In this document: positions 55,969 to 64,000 of the stretch, piece after piece
Layout: each line of letters opens with the position of its first letter
Position numbering within the stretch: position 1 is the first letter of the stretch
Assembly: GCF_016806835.2 (NCBI RefSeq)
Contig: NZ_CP086111.1
Location: forward strand, 5,697,471 to 5,761,470
Direction: 5' to 3'
Length of the DNA: 64,000 nucleotides
Origin: Skermanella rosea
Lineage (GTDB): Bacteria; Pseudomonadota; Alphaproteobacteria; Azospirillales; Azospirillaceae
Translations under genes and position numbers: made by a program
The notes under the pieces: generated by a model
The model's database searches: none
Told to the model about the DNA's origin: nothing
What the model saw: the letters and a program-made list of their open reading frames with translations, nothing else

Positions 55969-58707
55969 ATGACTGACAGTAACGACCAGGACCGCAAGAA
56001 AGTCTTGAGCCTTCCCACCAAGGGCAAGCTCGAGCTGAAGAACAAACCCGCCGATGCCGCCTCGGTTCGGCAGAGCTTTTCCCATGGCCGGTCGAAGACC
56101 GTGACCGTCGAGGTCAAGCGCAAGCGGACCATCGAGAAGGGTGCCGCGCCCGGCGTGGCCGACGGCGGCGCCGCGGCCCGCCGCGCGGCCGAGGGGCTGC
56201 CCCTCAAGGGCGCGCCCGGCGGCAGGGGCCAGCGCGGCCAGCCGGCCGTCCGGCAGCTCACCAAGGAGGAGCGCGACGCCCGCCTGCGCGCCCTGCAGGG
56301 CGCCATCCGTTCCGACGAGGAGCGGCGGCAGGTCGAGGCCGAGCTGGCCGAGGCCACCGTCATCGAGGAGCCGGAGGTCGTCGAGGAGGCGCCCGAGCCC
56401 CAGCTCGACGCCGAGGCCCTGCGCCGGCGCGAGCTCGAGGAGCTGAAGCGCATCCAGGAAGAGGAGCGCGCCAAGGCCGAGGAGGCCGAGCGCAAGCGCC
56501 AGGAAGAGGAAGCCAAGCGCAAGGAGGCGGAAGCCGCCAGGCGCCCAGCCGCCAAGGCCCCGGCCCGCGACGAGGAGGCTGCTCCGGCCGCCGCCCGCTC
56601 GGGCGAGGACGACCGCCGCCGGACCCCGGCGGCGCCGCGTGCCGCGGAAGCCGCCATCGGCAAGGCGGCCGGCATGATCGCCCGCGCCGGCGAAGAGGAA
56701 GACGACGGCCGCGGCCGCCGCAAGACGGCTCCCGGTGCCGGCGGCGGCCCCGCGAAGGCTCCGGCCAAGCCGCCCGCGGCTCCCAAGGGCAAGGCGGGCG
56801 ACCGCCGCCGCGGCAGCGGCAAGATGACGGTCACCCAGGCGCTGAGCGGCGACGAGTCCGAGCGGACCCGCAGCATGGCGGCGCTGCGGCGTGCCCGTGA
56901 GCGCGAGAAGCAGCGCCTGAACAGCCGGCAGGAGACCCAGAAGGTCACCCGCGACGTGGTGGTGCCGGAAGTCATCACCGTGCAGGAGCTGGCCAACCGC
57001 ATGGCCGAGCGCGGCGCCGACGTGATCAAGTCGCTGATGCGCATGGGCGTGATGGCGACCATCAACCAGACGATCGACGCCGACACGGCGGAGCTGGTCG
57101 TCGCCGAGTTCGGCCACCGGATGCGCCGCGTTTCCGAGGCGGACGTCGAAGTCGGCCTGAAAGGCGAGCAGGACATCGAGGAGAACCTCATCCCGCGGGC
57201 TCCCGTCGTCACCGTCATGGGCCACGTCGACCACGGCAAGACCTCGCTGCTGGATGCGCTGCGCGCCACCGACGTGGCGAGCCGCGAGGCCGGCGGCATC
57301 ACCCAGCACATCGGCGCCTACCAGGTGCAGCTGGGCTCTGGCGGCAAGATCACCTTCATCGACACGCCGGGCCACGCCGCCTTCACCGAGATGCGGGCGC
57401 GCGGCGCCAACGTCACGGACGTGGTGGTGCTGGTGGTGGCCGCCGACGACGGCATCATGCCGCAGACGATCGAGGCCATCCACCACGCCAAGGCGGCCCA
57501 GGTGCCGATCATCGTGGCGATCAACAAGTGCGACCTGCCCGACGCGAACCCCGACCGGGTCCGCCAGGAGCTGCTTCAGCACGAGCTGGTCGTCGAGGAG
57601 ATGGGCGGCGACGTGCTGGCGGTCGAGGTTTCGGCCAAGACCCGCATGGGCCTGGACCGGATCGAGGAGGCCATCCTCCTCCAGGCGGAAATCCTGGAGC
57701 TGCGGGCCAACCCGAACCGTGCCGCCGAGGGCGTCGTGATCGAGGCCAAGCTGGAGCGGGGCCGCGGCTCCGTCGCGACCGTGCTGATCCAGCGCGGCAC
57801 CCTGTCGGTCGGCGACATCTTCGTCGCCGGCGCCGAATGGGGCCGCGTCCGGGCCCTGGTCAACGACCGCGGCGCCAGCGTCGACACCGCCGGTCCGGCG
57901 ATGCCGATCGAGGTGCTGGGCCTGAACGGGACGCCGCTCGCGGGCGACGAGTTCGCGGTGGTCGAGTCCGAGGCGCGGGCCCGCGAGATCACCGAGTTCC
58001 GTCAGCGCAAGCGGCGGGAGGCGGCGGCTTCGGCGGCGTCGCGCGGCACGCTGGAGCAGATGTTCACCCGCATCCAGGCGGGCGAGGCCAAGGAACTGCC
58101 GATCGTCATCAAGGGCGACGTGCAGGGCTCGATCGAGGCGATCAGCGGCGCCCTGGAGCGCCTGACCGCCGCCAACACCGAAGTGAAGGTGCGGGTGCTC
58201 CACAGCTCGGTCGGCGCGATCAACGAGTCCGACGTGACCCTGGCGAACGCGTCCAAGGCGATGATCTTCGGCTTCAACGTCCGCGCAAACCCCCAGGCGC
58301 GCGAGATGGCGAAGCGGGACGGCATCGAGATCCGCTACTACTCGGTGATCTACGACGTCATCGACGACGTGCGGGCCGCCCTCACGGGCATGCTGTCGCC
58401 GATCCTGCGCGAGCGGTTCCTGGGCAACGCCCAGATCCGCGAGGTGTTCAACATCACCAAGGTCGGCAAGGTCGCCGGCTGCATGATCACCGAGGGCGTG
58501 GTGAAGCGCGGCGCCGGCGTCCGCCTGCTGCGCGACAACGTGGTCATCCACACCGGCACGCTGAAGACCCTGAAGCGCTTCAAGGACGAGGTCCGCGAGG
58601 TCCGCGAAGGGTACGAATGCGGCATGGCGTTCGAGAACTACGACAACATCCAGGCAGGCGACGTGATCGAAGCCTACGAGATGGAAGAGGTGGCGCGGCA
58701 GCTCTGA
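55969..58707 (+). CDS. infB: Translation initiation factor IF-2
   Basis: IF-2 is the GTPase that places initiator fMet-tRNA on the 30S subunit. The 912-residue protein has a long, charged N-terminal region (Ala/Glu/Lys/Arg-rich, about residues 1-330, with coiled-coil potential at 95-200), a G domain (G1 GHVDHGKT near residue 418, G3 DTPGH, G4 NKCD), then domains II-IV. The ATG at 55969 gives [11 protein letters not shown] and lies 11 bp after the YlxR-type gene. Confidence 0.97.
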   Translation: MTDSNDQDRKKVLSLPTKGKLELKNKPADAASVRQSFSHGRSKTVTVEVKRKRTIEKGAAPGVADGGAAARRAAEGLPLKGAPGGRGQRGQPAVRQLTKEERDARLRALQGAIRSDEERRQVEAELAEATVIEEPEVVEEAPEPQLDAEALRRRELEELKRIQEEERAKAEEAERKRQEEEAKRKEAEAARRPAAKAPARDEEAAPAAARSGEDDRRRTPAAPRAAEAAIGKAAGMIARAGEEEDDGRGRRKTAPGAGGGPAKAPAKPPAAPKGKAGDRRRGSGKMTVTQALSGDESERTRSMAALRRAREREKQRLNSRQETQKVTRDVVVPEVITVQELANRMAERGADVIKSLMRMGVMATINQTIDADTAELVVAEFGHRMRRVSEADVEVGLKGEQDIEENLIPRAPVVTVMGHVDHGKTSLLDALRATDVASREAGGITQHIGAYQVQLGSGGKITFIDTPGHAAFTEMRARGANVTDVVVLVVAADDGIMPQTIEAIHHAKAAQVPIIVAINKCDLPDANPDRVRQELLQHELVVEEMGGDVLAVEVSAKTRMGLDRIEEAILLQAEILELRANPNRAAEGVVIEAKLERGRGSVATVLIQRGTLSVGDIFVAGAEWGRVRALVNDRGASVDTAGPAMPIEVLGLNGTPLAGDEFAVVESEARAREITEFRQRKRREAAASAASRGTLEQMFTRIQAGEAKELPIVIKGDVQGSIEAISGALERLTAANTEVKVRVLHSSVGAINESDVTLANASKAMIFGFNVRANPQAREMAKRDGIEIRYYSVIYDVIDDVRAALTGMLSPILRERFLGNAQIREVFNITKVGKVAGCMITEGVVKRGAGVRLLRDNVVIHTGTLKTLKRFKDEVREVREGYECGMAFENYDNIQAGDVIEAYEMEEVARQL

Positions 58708-58726
58708 CCGGGCGCCGCCGCGGATA

Positions 58727-58760
58727 AGGCCTTGCGGCGCCTCCGGGCGCCGCGGGCCTC
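58727..58760 (+). other. Intercistronic hairpin between infB and rbfA
   Basis: AAGGCC, then GCGGCGCC / GGCGCCGC with a TCCG loop, then GGCCTCTT (58726-58760). The stem is very stable but the T-run is weak, so it is more likely a stabilising or processing stem than a full terminator. Confidence 0.5.
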
Positions 58761-58889
58761 TTCCCATTTCGGGGCTTCCCGAAGCCCGCGAACAGGAACA
58801 GGGCATGAAGCCCGCCGGCGGGCCAGGCAATCCCCCCGTCGGTACCGACCGGCGCCCCGCGCGCGGCCGGTGGAAGAGGAACCAGATCA

Positions 58890-59576
58890 ATGAGCAGCAA
58901 ACGCGCAGGACGCAACCCGTCGCAACGCCAACTGCGGGTCGGGGAGGAGTTGCGCCATGCGCTGGCGGAGGTGCTCCGCCGCGGCGATTTCCGCGATCCC
59001 GACCTGCAGGACCTGAACGTCACCGTGACCGAGGTCCGGATCAGCCCGGACTTGCGCAACGCGACCGCCTTCATCACCCCCCTGGGCGGCGGCCACTCCG
59101 AGGAGACGGTGGCGGCGCTGCGCCGCGCGGCCGCCTTCTTCCGCAGCCAGATCGCCCGCGCGGTCAAGCTGCGCTACGTCCCGACCCTGTCCTTCGAGGC
59201 CGACACCTCGTTCGAGTATGCCGACCACATCAACCGCCTGCTGCACGACCCCGAGGTCGCGCGGGACCTGGACGATGAGGAAGAGGACGACGAGGATGCC
59301 GCCGAGACCCACAACGGCGGCACCCATGACGGCATGAACGGCGACGGCCCCGGCCACGACGAGCCGGAGTACGAGGACGAGGACGACCTCGACGACGAGG
59401 AGGAAGAGGACGAGGAGGATACCGAGTTCGAGGAGGACGACGACCTCGACGAGGATGACGACGAGGACGAAGACGACGTCGAGTACGAGGAAGACGAGGA
59501 GGAGGAGGCCGACAAGCCCGCTCCCCTGAAGTCCTCCAAATCCTCCCCCGGCGGCCGAGGCCCCCGTGGCGCGTAA
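58890..59576 (+). CDS. rbfA: Ribosome-binding factor A with long acidic C-terminal tail
   Basis: RbfA binds the 30S subunit and aids late 16S rRNA maturation. Residues 8-120 form the KH-like RbfA domain (RVGEELRHALAEVLRRGDF, VTEVRISPDLRNATAF). From about residue 126 to 208 the protein is almost all Asp and Glu, an extension absent from typical RbfA of about 130 residues. The end is Lys/Ser/Gly-rich. truB starts inside its 3' end (11-bp overlap). Confidence 0.93.
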   Translation: MSSKRAGRNPSQRQLRVGEELRHALAEVLRRGDFRDPDLQDLNVTVTEVRISPDLRNATAFITPLGGGHSEETVAALRRAAAFFRSQIARAVKLRYVPTLSFEADTSFEYADHINRLLHDPEVARDLDDEEEDDEDAAETHNGGTHDGMNGDGPGHDEPEYEDEDDLDDEEEEDEEDTEFEEDDDLDEDDDEDEDDVEYEEDEEEEADKPAPLKSSKSSPGGRGPRGA

Positions 59577-60507
59577 GCGCAAAGGCGTCCCCGTCCACGG
59601 CTGGCTGGTCATCGACAAGCCGGCCGGCATGACGTCCACCCAGGTCATGTCCCGGGTCCGCCGCCTGCTCAACGCCGAGAAGGCGGGGCATGGCGGCACC
59701 CTCGACCCGATCGCCACCGGCGTCCTGCCGGTCGCCTTCGGCGAGGCGACCAAGACGGTGGCCTATGCCATGGACGGCGCCAAGACCTACCGCTTCCGCC
59801 TGCGCTGGGGCGAGCAGACCACCACCGACGACCTGGAAGGCAGCGTCATCGCGACCAGCCCGAACCGCCCGACCGAGGACGAGATCGAGGCGGCGCTGGA
59901 GGCGTTCCAGGGCGAGATCTCCCAGGTGCCGCCCCAGTTCTCGGCGATCAAGGTGGACGGGGAGCGCGCCTACGACCTGGCGCGCGAGGGGGAGACGGTC
60001 GAGCTGGCGCCCCGCATCGTCCGCATCGACGGCTTCCACCTGATCGGACTGCCGGACGCCGACCACGCCGATTTCGAGGTGGAATGCGGCAAGGGCACCT
60101 ATATGCGGAGCCTGGCGCGCGATCTTGCCCTGGCATTGGGCACCGTCGGGCACATAACGCGCCTCCGGCGGCTCAACGTGGGCTCTTTCACGCTCGAAAA
60201 CGCGATTTCCCTGGACGATCTGGCGGCCATGGAGCATGGTGCCGCCGTCGAAAGACTTCTGCTTCCGATCGAGACGGCGCTGGACGACATCCCGGCGTTC
60301 GCCCTGACCGAAGCCGAAGCGCACCGACTGAGACTTGGCCAAACGGTGGCGTTGTTGCGCCGGCAGGATCGCGAGAGGCTTGAAGGCCTCGACTACGATC
60401 CGTCGGGCGACGGTGCTGTCGTTTTAGCCGTTTCCGGCGGCAAGCCGGTGGCGCTGGCCCGCGTCGAAGGGGCGGAGATCCGCCCGGTGCGCGTATTGAA
60501 CCTGTAA
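59566..60507 (+). CDS. truB: tRNA pseudouridine-55 synthase TruB
   Basis: TruB makes pseudouridine 55 in the T-loop of tRNAs. The 313-residue protein has GHGGTLDPIATGVLP with the catalytic Asp47, the conserved DKPAGMTS near the start, and KTYRFRLRWG. The C-terminus is a PUA-like domain. The start is GTG and overlaps rbfA. Confidence 0.96.
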   Translation: MARKRKGVPVHGWLVIDKPAGMTSTQVMSRVRRLLNAEKAGHGGTLDPIATGVLPVAFGEATKTVAYAMDGAKTYRFRLRWGEQTTTDDLEGSVIATSPNRPTEDEIEAALEAFQGEISQVPPQFSAIKVDGERAYDLAREGETVELAPRIVRIDGFHLIGLPDADHADFEVECGKGTYMRSLARDLALALGTVGHITRLRRLNVGSFTLENAISLDDLAAMEHGAAVERLLLPIETALDDIPAFALTEAEAHRLRLGQTVALLRRQDRERLEGLDYDPSGDGAVVLAVSGGKPVALARVEGAEIRPVRVLNL

Positions 60508-60537
60508 GCATCAACCAGACCTGATTGGAGAGACCCG

Positions 60538-60807
60538 ATGTCGATCACTGCCGAGCGCAAGCAGGAGCTGATCAAGGAATACACCACCGGTGCCAACGAT
60601 ACCGGTTCCCCCGAAGTGCAGGTCGCGATCCTGTCCGAGCGGATCCGGAACCTGACCGAGCACCTGCAGACCCACAAGAAGGACTTCCACAGCCGCCGCG
60701 GCCTGCTGGTCATGGTCGGCCAGCGCCGCAGCCTGCTGGACTACCTGAAGCGCAAGAATGTCGGCCGCTACGAGCAGCTGATCCAGCGTCTCGGCCTGCG
60801 CCGCTAA
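60538..60807 (+). CDS. rpsO: Small ribosomal subunit protein uS15
   Basis: uS15 binds 16S rRNA early in 30S assembly. The 89-residue protein has the full family pattern: [36 protein letters not shown] and [17 protein letters not shown] precedes the ATG. It lies 30 bp after truB and 333 bp before pnp, the usual order. Confidence 0.98.
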   Translation: MSITAERKQELIKEYTTGANDTGSPEVQVAILSERIRNLTEHLQTHKKDFHSRRGLLVMVGQRRSLLDYLKRKNVGRYEQLIQRLGLRR

Positions 60808-61140
60808 GGCCAGGGTCTTTCCGCACACCGCCCACCGGACAATTCCGTTTGCCGAAACCAGCCCGGATCCCTGACCGTCCAGGCTCCGCTTCGCGGAGCG
60901 GGCGGCGGGCTGCGGTGTGCACGGCATCATCCCGCCCGCGAATGATTTTTTCGCGGGCGGGAAATGCTTTCGGCTCCATTTCATTGATGAGCTTTGCCTG
61001 CCGGCCCGGACACGCTCCCGGTCGGCTTTCGGCCTGTGCTCATGCGGGCCTGTTTTCACGCGGGGTCGACAACGACTGAGGACCCCGGCCCACGCCATCC
61101 AATCCGGGATGGCTTGGGCGTCGGATGGAAGGAAGAAACA
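60808..61140 (+). other. 333-bp rpsO-pnp intergenic region with two strong hairpins
   Basis: A perfect 12-bp stem, CCCGCCCGCGAA / TTCGCGGGCGGG with a 7-nt loop (60931-60961), and a second stem, GCCCACGCCATCC / GGATGGCTTGGGC (61088-61119, one mismatch), which ends about 20 bp before the pnp start. In E. coli the pnp leader stem is cut by RNase III and then used for PNPase autocontrol; these stems suit that role. No gene is seen here. Confidence 0.7.
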
Positions 61141-63252
61141 ATGTTCAACGTCTACAGAAAAGAAATCGATTGGGGCGGACGCAAGCTGGTCCTGGAGACC
61201 GGGAAGGTCGCCCGCCAGGCCGATGGCGCCGTGATGGCGACGTACGGCGAGACGACCGTGCTCTGCACCGTCGTCGCGGCCAAGGCGGCCAAGCCCGGGG
61301 TCGATTTCTTTCCGCTGACCGTCAATTACCAGGAAAAGGCGTTCGCCGCCGGCAAGATCCCGGGCGGCTTCTTCAAGCGTGAAGGCCGTCCCTCCGAGAA
61401 GGAGACGCTGGTCAGCCGCCTGATCGACCGGCCGATCCGCCCGCTGTTCGCCGACGGCTTCCGCAACGAGACGCAGGTCATCTGCACCGTGCTCAGCCAC
61501 GACATGGAGAACGATCCCGACATCGTCGCCATGGTCGGCACCTCGGCCGCCCTGACCATCTCGGGCATCCCCTTCCTGGGCCCGATCGGCGCCGCCCGCG
61601 TCAGCTACCGGAACGGCGAGTACACGCTGAACCCGCTGGTCGACGACGAGGAGGGCGACCTCGACCTGGTAGTCGCGGGTACGCGCGACGGCGTGCTGAT
61701 GGTCGAGTCCGAGGCCAAGGAACTGTCCGAGGACGTCATGCTGGGCGCCGTCATGTTCGGCCACCGCAGCTTCCAGCCGGTCATCGACGCGATCATCGAG
61801 CTGGCCGAGCAGTGCGCCAAGGAACCCTGGGACATGCCCTCGGCCCCCTATGACGCCGCCGCCATCAAGGCCCGCGTCAAGGAGATCGTCGGCGAGGACA
61901 TCAAGGCGGCCTATTCCGAGATCCGCAAGCAGGACCGCCAGAACAAGCTGGGCGCCGCCAAGCTGAAGGCGCTGGAGGCCCTGACCTCGGACGAGATCCC
62001 CGCCGAGGCGATCGCCGGCACCTTCAAGGATGTCGAGAGCGACGTGCTGCGCGGCACGGTCATCGACACCGGCCGCCGGATCGACGGCCGCTCGACCACC
62101 GACATCCGCCAGATCGTGGCCGAGGTCGGCGTGCTGCCCCGCGCCCACGGCTCCGCCCTGTTCACCCGCGGCGAGACCCAGGCCCTGGTGGTCGCCACGC
62201 TGGGCACCAGCCAGGACGAGCAGATCATCGACGCGCTGGAAGGCGAGTACCGCGAGAGCTTCATGCTCCACTACAACTTCCCGCCCTACTCGGTCGGCGA
62301 GGCGGGCCGCGTCGGCTCCCCCGGCCGGCGCGAGATCGGTCACGGCAAGCTGGCGTGGCGCGCGGTCCGGCCGCTGCTCCCGACCAAGGAGCAGTTCCCC
62401 TACACCATGCGGATCGTGTCGGAAATCACCGAGTCCAACGGCTCCTCGTCGATGGCGACCGTCTGCGGCGCCTCGCTGGCGCTGATGGACTCCGGCGCTC
62501 CCCTGCCCCGCCCGGTCGCCGGCATCGCCATGGGCCTGATCAAGGAAGACCGCGGCTTCGCCGTGCTGTCCGACATCCTCGGCGACGAGGACCACCTGGG
62601 CGACATGGACTTCAAGGTGGCCGGCACCGAGAAGGGCGTCACCGCGCTCCAGATGGATATCAAGATCACCTCGATCACCGAGGAGATCATGCGCGTCGCC
62701 CTGGACCAGGCGCGCGGCGGCCGGATGCACATCCTGGGCGAAATGGCCAAGGCGATCGGCGGCGCCCGCGAGGCGGTCAACCAGAACGCCCCGCGCATCA
62801 CCGTGATCAACATCCCCAAGGAGAAGATCCGCGACGTGATCGGCTCCGGCGGCAAGGTGATCCGCGAGATCGTCGAGCAGACCGGCGCCAAGATCGACAT
62901 CGAGGACGACGGCACGGTCAAGGTCGCGGCTGTCGACGGCAAGGCCAGCCAGGCAGCCATCGACTGGATCCGCGGCATCGTGGCCGAGCCGGAGCTGGGC
63001 GTGGTCTACACCGGCAAGGTCGTGAAGGTGGTCGATTTCGGCGCCTTCGTGAACTTCCTGGGCTCGCGCGACGGTCTGGTCCACATCTCCGAGCTGAAGA
63101 ACGAGCGCGTCGGCAAGGTCAGCGACGTGGTCAAGCAGGGCGACGAGGTGAAGGTCAAGGTCCTGGGCTTCGACGACCGCGGCAAGGTCAAGCTGTCCAT
63201 GAAGACGGTCGACCAGGCGACCGGCGAAGACCTGAGCAAGAAGGCCGAGTAG
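61141..63252 (+). CDS. pnp: Polyribonucleotide nucleotidyltransferase (PNPase)
   Basis: PNPase degrades RNA phosphorolytically from the 3' end and is part of the degradosome. The 703-residue protein has two RNase PH domains (the first around [20 protein letters not shown], the second around [17 protein letters not shown]), an alpha-helical linker, a KH domain (about residues 550-615; [15 protein letters not shown]), and an S1 domain (about 622-690). Catalytic Asp residues lie in the second PH domain near [14 protein letters not shown]. Confidence 0.98.
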   Translation: MFNVYRKEIDWGGRKLVLETGKVARQADGAVMATYGETTVLCTVVAAKAAKPGVDFFPLTVNYQEKAFAAGKIPGGFFKREGRPSEKETLVSRLIDRPIRPLFADGFRNETQVICTVLSHDMENDPDIVAMVGTSAALTISGIPFLGPIGAARVSYRNGEYTLNPLVDDEEGDLDLVVAGTRDGVLMVESEAKELSEDVMLGAVMFGHRSFQPVIDAIIELAEQCAKEPWDMPSAPYDAAAIKARVKEIVGEDIKAAYSEIRKQDRQNKLGAAKLKALEALTSDEIPAEAIAGTFKDVESDVLRGTVIDTGRRIDGRSTTDIRQIVAEVGVLPRAHGSALFTRGETQALVVATLGTSQDEQIIDALEGEYRESFMLHYNFPPYSVGEAGRVGSPGRREIGHGKLAWRAVRPLLPTKEQFPYTMRIVSEITESNGSSSMATVCGASLALMDSGAPLPRPVAGIAMGLIKEDRGFAVLSDILGDEDHLGDMDFKVAGTEKGVTALQMDIKITSITEEIMRVALDQARGGRMHILGEMAKAIGGAREAVNQNAPRITVINIPKEKIRDVIGSGGKVIREIVEQTGAKIDIEDDGTVKVAAVDGKASQAAIDWIRGIVAEPELGVVYTGKVVKVVDFGAFVNFLGSRDGLVHISELKNERVGKVSDVVKQGDEVKVKVLGFDDRGKVKLSMKTVDQATGEDLSKKAE

Positions 63253-63310
63253 CACGGCGTGACGGCGCCGTCCCGGCCGGGGCGGCGCCGTCTCCGCATT
63301 GGTCGCGTTT

Positions 63311-63335
63311 GGAACAATGGCCGGCGAACCTTGTT
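63311..63335 (+). promoter_or_regulatory. Near-match EcfG promoter of the LOV kinase
   Basis: GGAAC (63311-63315), 16 nt, then TGTT (63332-63335): one base off CGTT in the general stress promoter. It is 110 bp before the kinase start. Confidence 0.4.
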
Positions 63336-63444
63336 TGATCTGATCTCAAGGTTCTACCCGTGTGTGTAAAGAAGAAACGGCGGCTTACGGACCGGTCTCC
63401 ATCAGGGGAGGGCACACGGAACCTGATAGCTCAGGAGGCCAGAC

Positions 63445-64000
63445 GTGCAGACTCCTCCCAAGGAGATGGGCAACATCGCCCTGATCAACCATCCGTCGCG
63501 GGAGAACCCCTTCCGCAGCGTGGTCGAAGGCAGCCGGATGCCGATCGTGGTCACCGATCCCAACCAGGACGACAACCCGATCGTCTTCGCGAACCAGGCG
63601 TTCGTCGACCTGACCGGCTACGATCTCGACGAGATCATCGGCCATAACTGCCGCTTCCTCCAGGGCCCCGACTCGGATCCGGAAGTACGCCGCCTGATCG
63701 GCGGCGCCCTTGCCGAGCAGCACGACATCAAGATCGAGGTCCTGAACTACCGGAAGAACGGCACCGCGTTCTGGAACGAGCTGTATATCAGCCCGATCCA
63801 TGACGAGGAAGGCAACCTGCTATACTTCTTCGGCTCCCAGCTCGACTGCACGCTGCGCCGCCAGGCCGCCGCCCGCATCGTCGAGGCCAACGCCCAGCTC
63901 GAACGCCGGGTCGAGGAGCGCACCCGCGACCTGGAGCAGGCGCTCCGCCACCGCGAGGTTCTGCTCCACGAGCTTCAGCACCGGGTCAAGAACAACCTCC
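63445..64000 (+). CDS. LOV-domain blue-light sensor histidine kinase (partial, runs off the window)
   Basis: The N-terminal 185 residues of a signal transduction kinase. Residues 20-125 form a LOV domain with the flavin-adduct Cys69 in GHNCRFLQG and the FMN contacts in YRKNGTAFWNELYISPI and FFGSQLD. A coiled coil (RIVEANAQLERRVEERTRDL) leads into EVLLHELQHRVKNNL, the phosphoacceptor motif of HWE/HisKA_2 kinases. The GTG at 63445 has GGAGG 6 nt upstream. Such kinases often act on the PhyR/EcfG general stress pathway, which fits the near-match promoter upstream. Confidence 0.93.
   Translation, partial: MQTPPKEMGNIALINHPSRENPFRSVVEGSRMPIVVTDPNQDDNPIVFANQAFVDLTGYDLDEIIGHNCRFLQGPDSDPEVRRLIGGALAEQHDIKIEVLNYRKNGTAFWNELYISPIHDEEGNLLYFFGSQLDCTLRRQAAARIVEANAQLERRVEERTRDLEQALRHREVLLHELQHRVKNNL

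Noticed and set aside
63261-63292. Terminator after pnp (GACGGCGCCG / CGGCGCCGTC)
   Set aside because: The stem is strong but no T-run follows, so it is not a standard intrinsic terminator.

Overview
The window is a GC-rich bacterial chromosome segment that reads as an alphaproteobacterium of the Rhodospirillales, most like Azospirillum or Skermanella. This is inferred from gene order and family types: lnt-XRE regulator-metK-trmB, rimP-nusA-ylxR-infB-rbfA-truB-rpsO-pnp, an SdhAF4/DUF1674 protein, and a LOV histidine kinase. Apart from one short accessory stretch it is an ordinary chromosomal backbone. I see no prophage, insertion sequence, CRISPR array or rRNA.

Layout. Positions 1-4348 hold the end of the Kdp potassium system (kdpC, kdpD, kdpE), with kdpE separated from kdpD by two repeat elements. 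Positions 4365-10091 run leftward: glgC, glgA, recQ, then two tandem paralogues of unknown function. amtB, a class A penicillin-binding protein, a flavin oxidoreductase, a glycerophosphodiesterase and an EpmB-like radical SAM enzyme follow (10690-17989). A mixed block of housekeeping and stress genes (18017-26414) includes a secreted unknown protein, a nuclease, sdhAF4, htpX, a GFA protein, an aminotransferase, a DUF1127 protein, DinB, and the cnoX/Lon-domain/Trm112/DUF971 cluster. tRNA-Gly(GCC) at 26579 borders a small accessory region (26741-28600) with an intact tacAT-type toxin-antitoxin pair, a frameshifted hipBA remnant, a DUF2283 gene with a truncated partner, and a REP-type palindrome.

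Positions 28600-37196 are devoted to cytochrome c: a six-haem periplasmic cytochrome faces the divergent ccmDEFGHI maturation operon. A polar amino acid ABC transporter, an MFS protein and a HerA-like ATPase follow. Positions 44367-49999 carry miaB-phoH-ybeY-corC-lnt with overlapping or closely spaced genes. Next come an XRE regulator, metK and trmB, then the translation/RNA operon from rimP to pnp (53075-63252). The window ends inside a LOV blue-light histidine kinase.

Two patterns tie distant parts together. First, sequences matching the alphaproteobacterial general stress response (EcfG) promoter, GGAAC-N16/17-CGTT, lie upstream of glgC and of a secreted unknown protein, and a near match lies upstream of the LOV kinase. 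Second, four intergenic sites carry one family of palindromes built from 10-nt units (variants of CACAGATGAA). No entirely new multi-gene system is evident. The most unusual items are the paralogous 144-aa pair, the six-haem cytochrome beside ccm, the 10-nt-period palindromes, and the acidic tail on RbfA.
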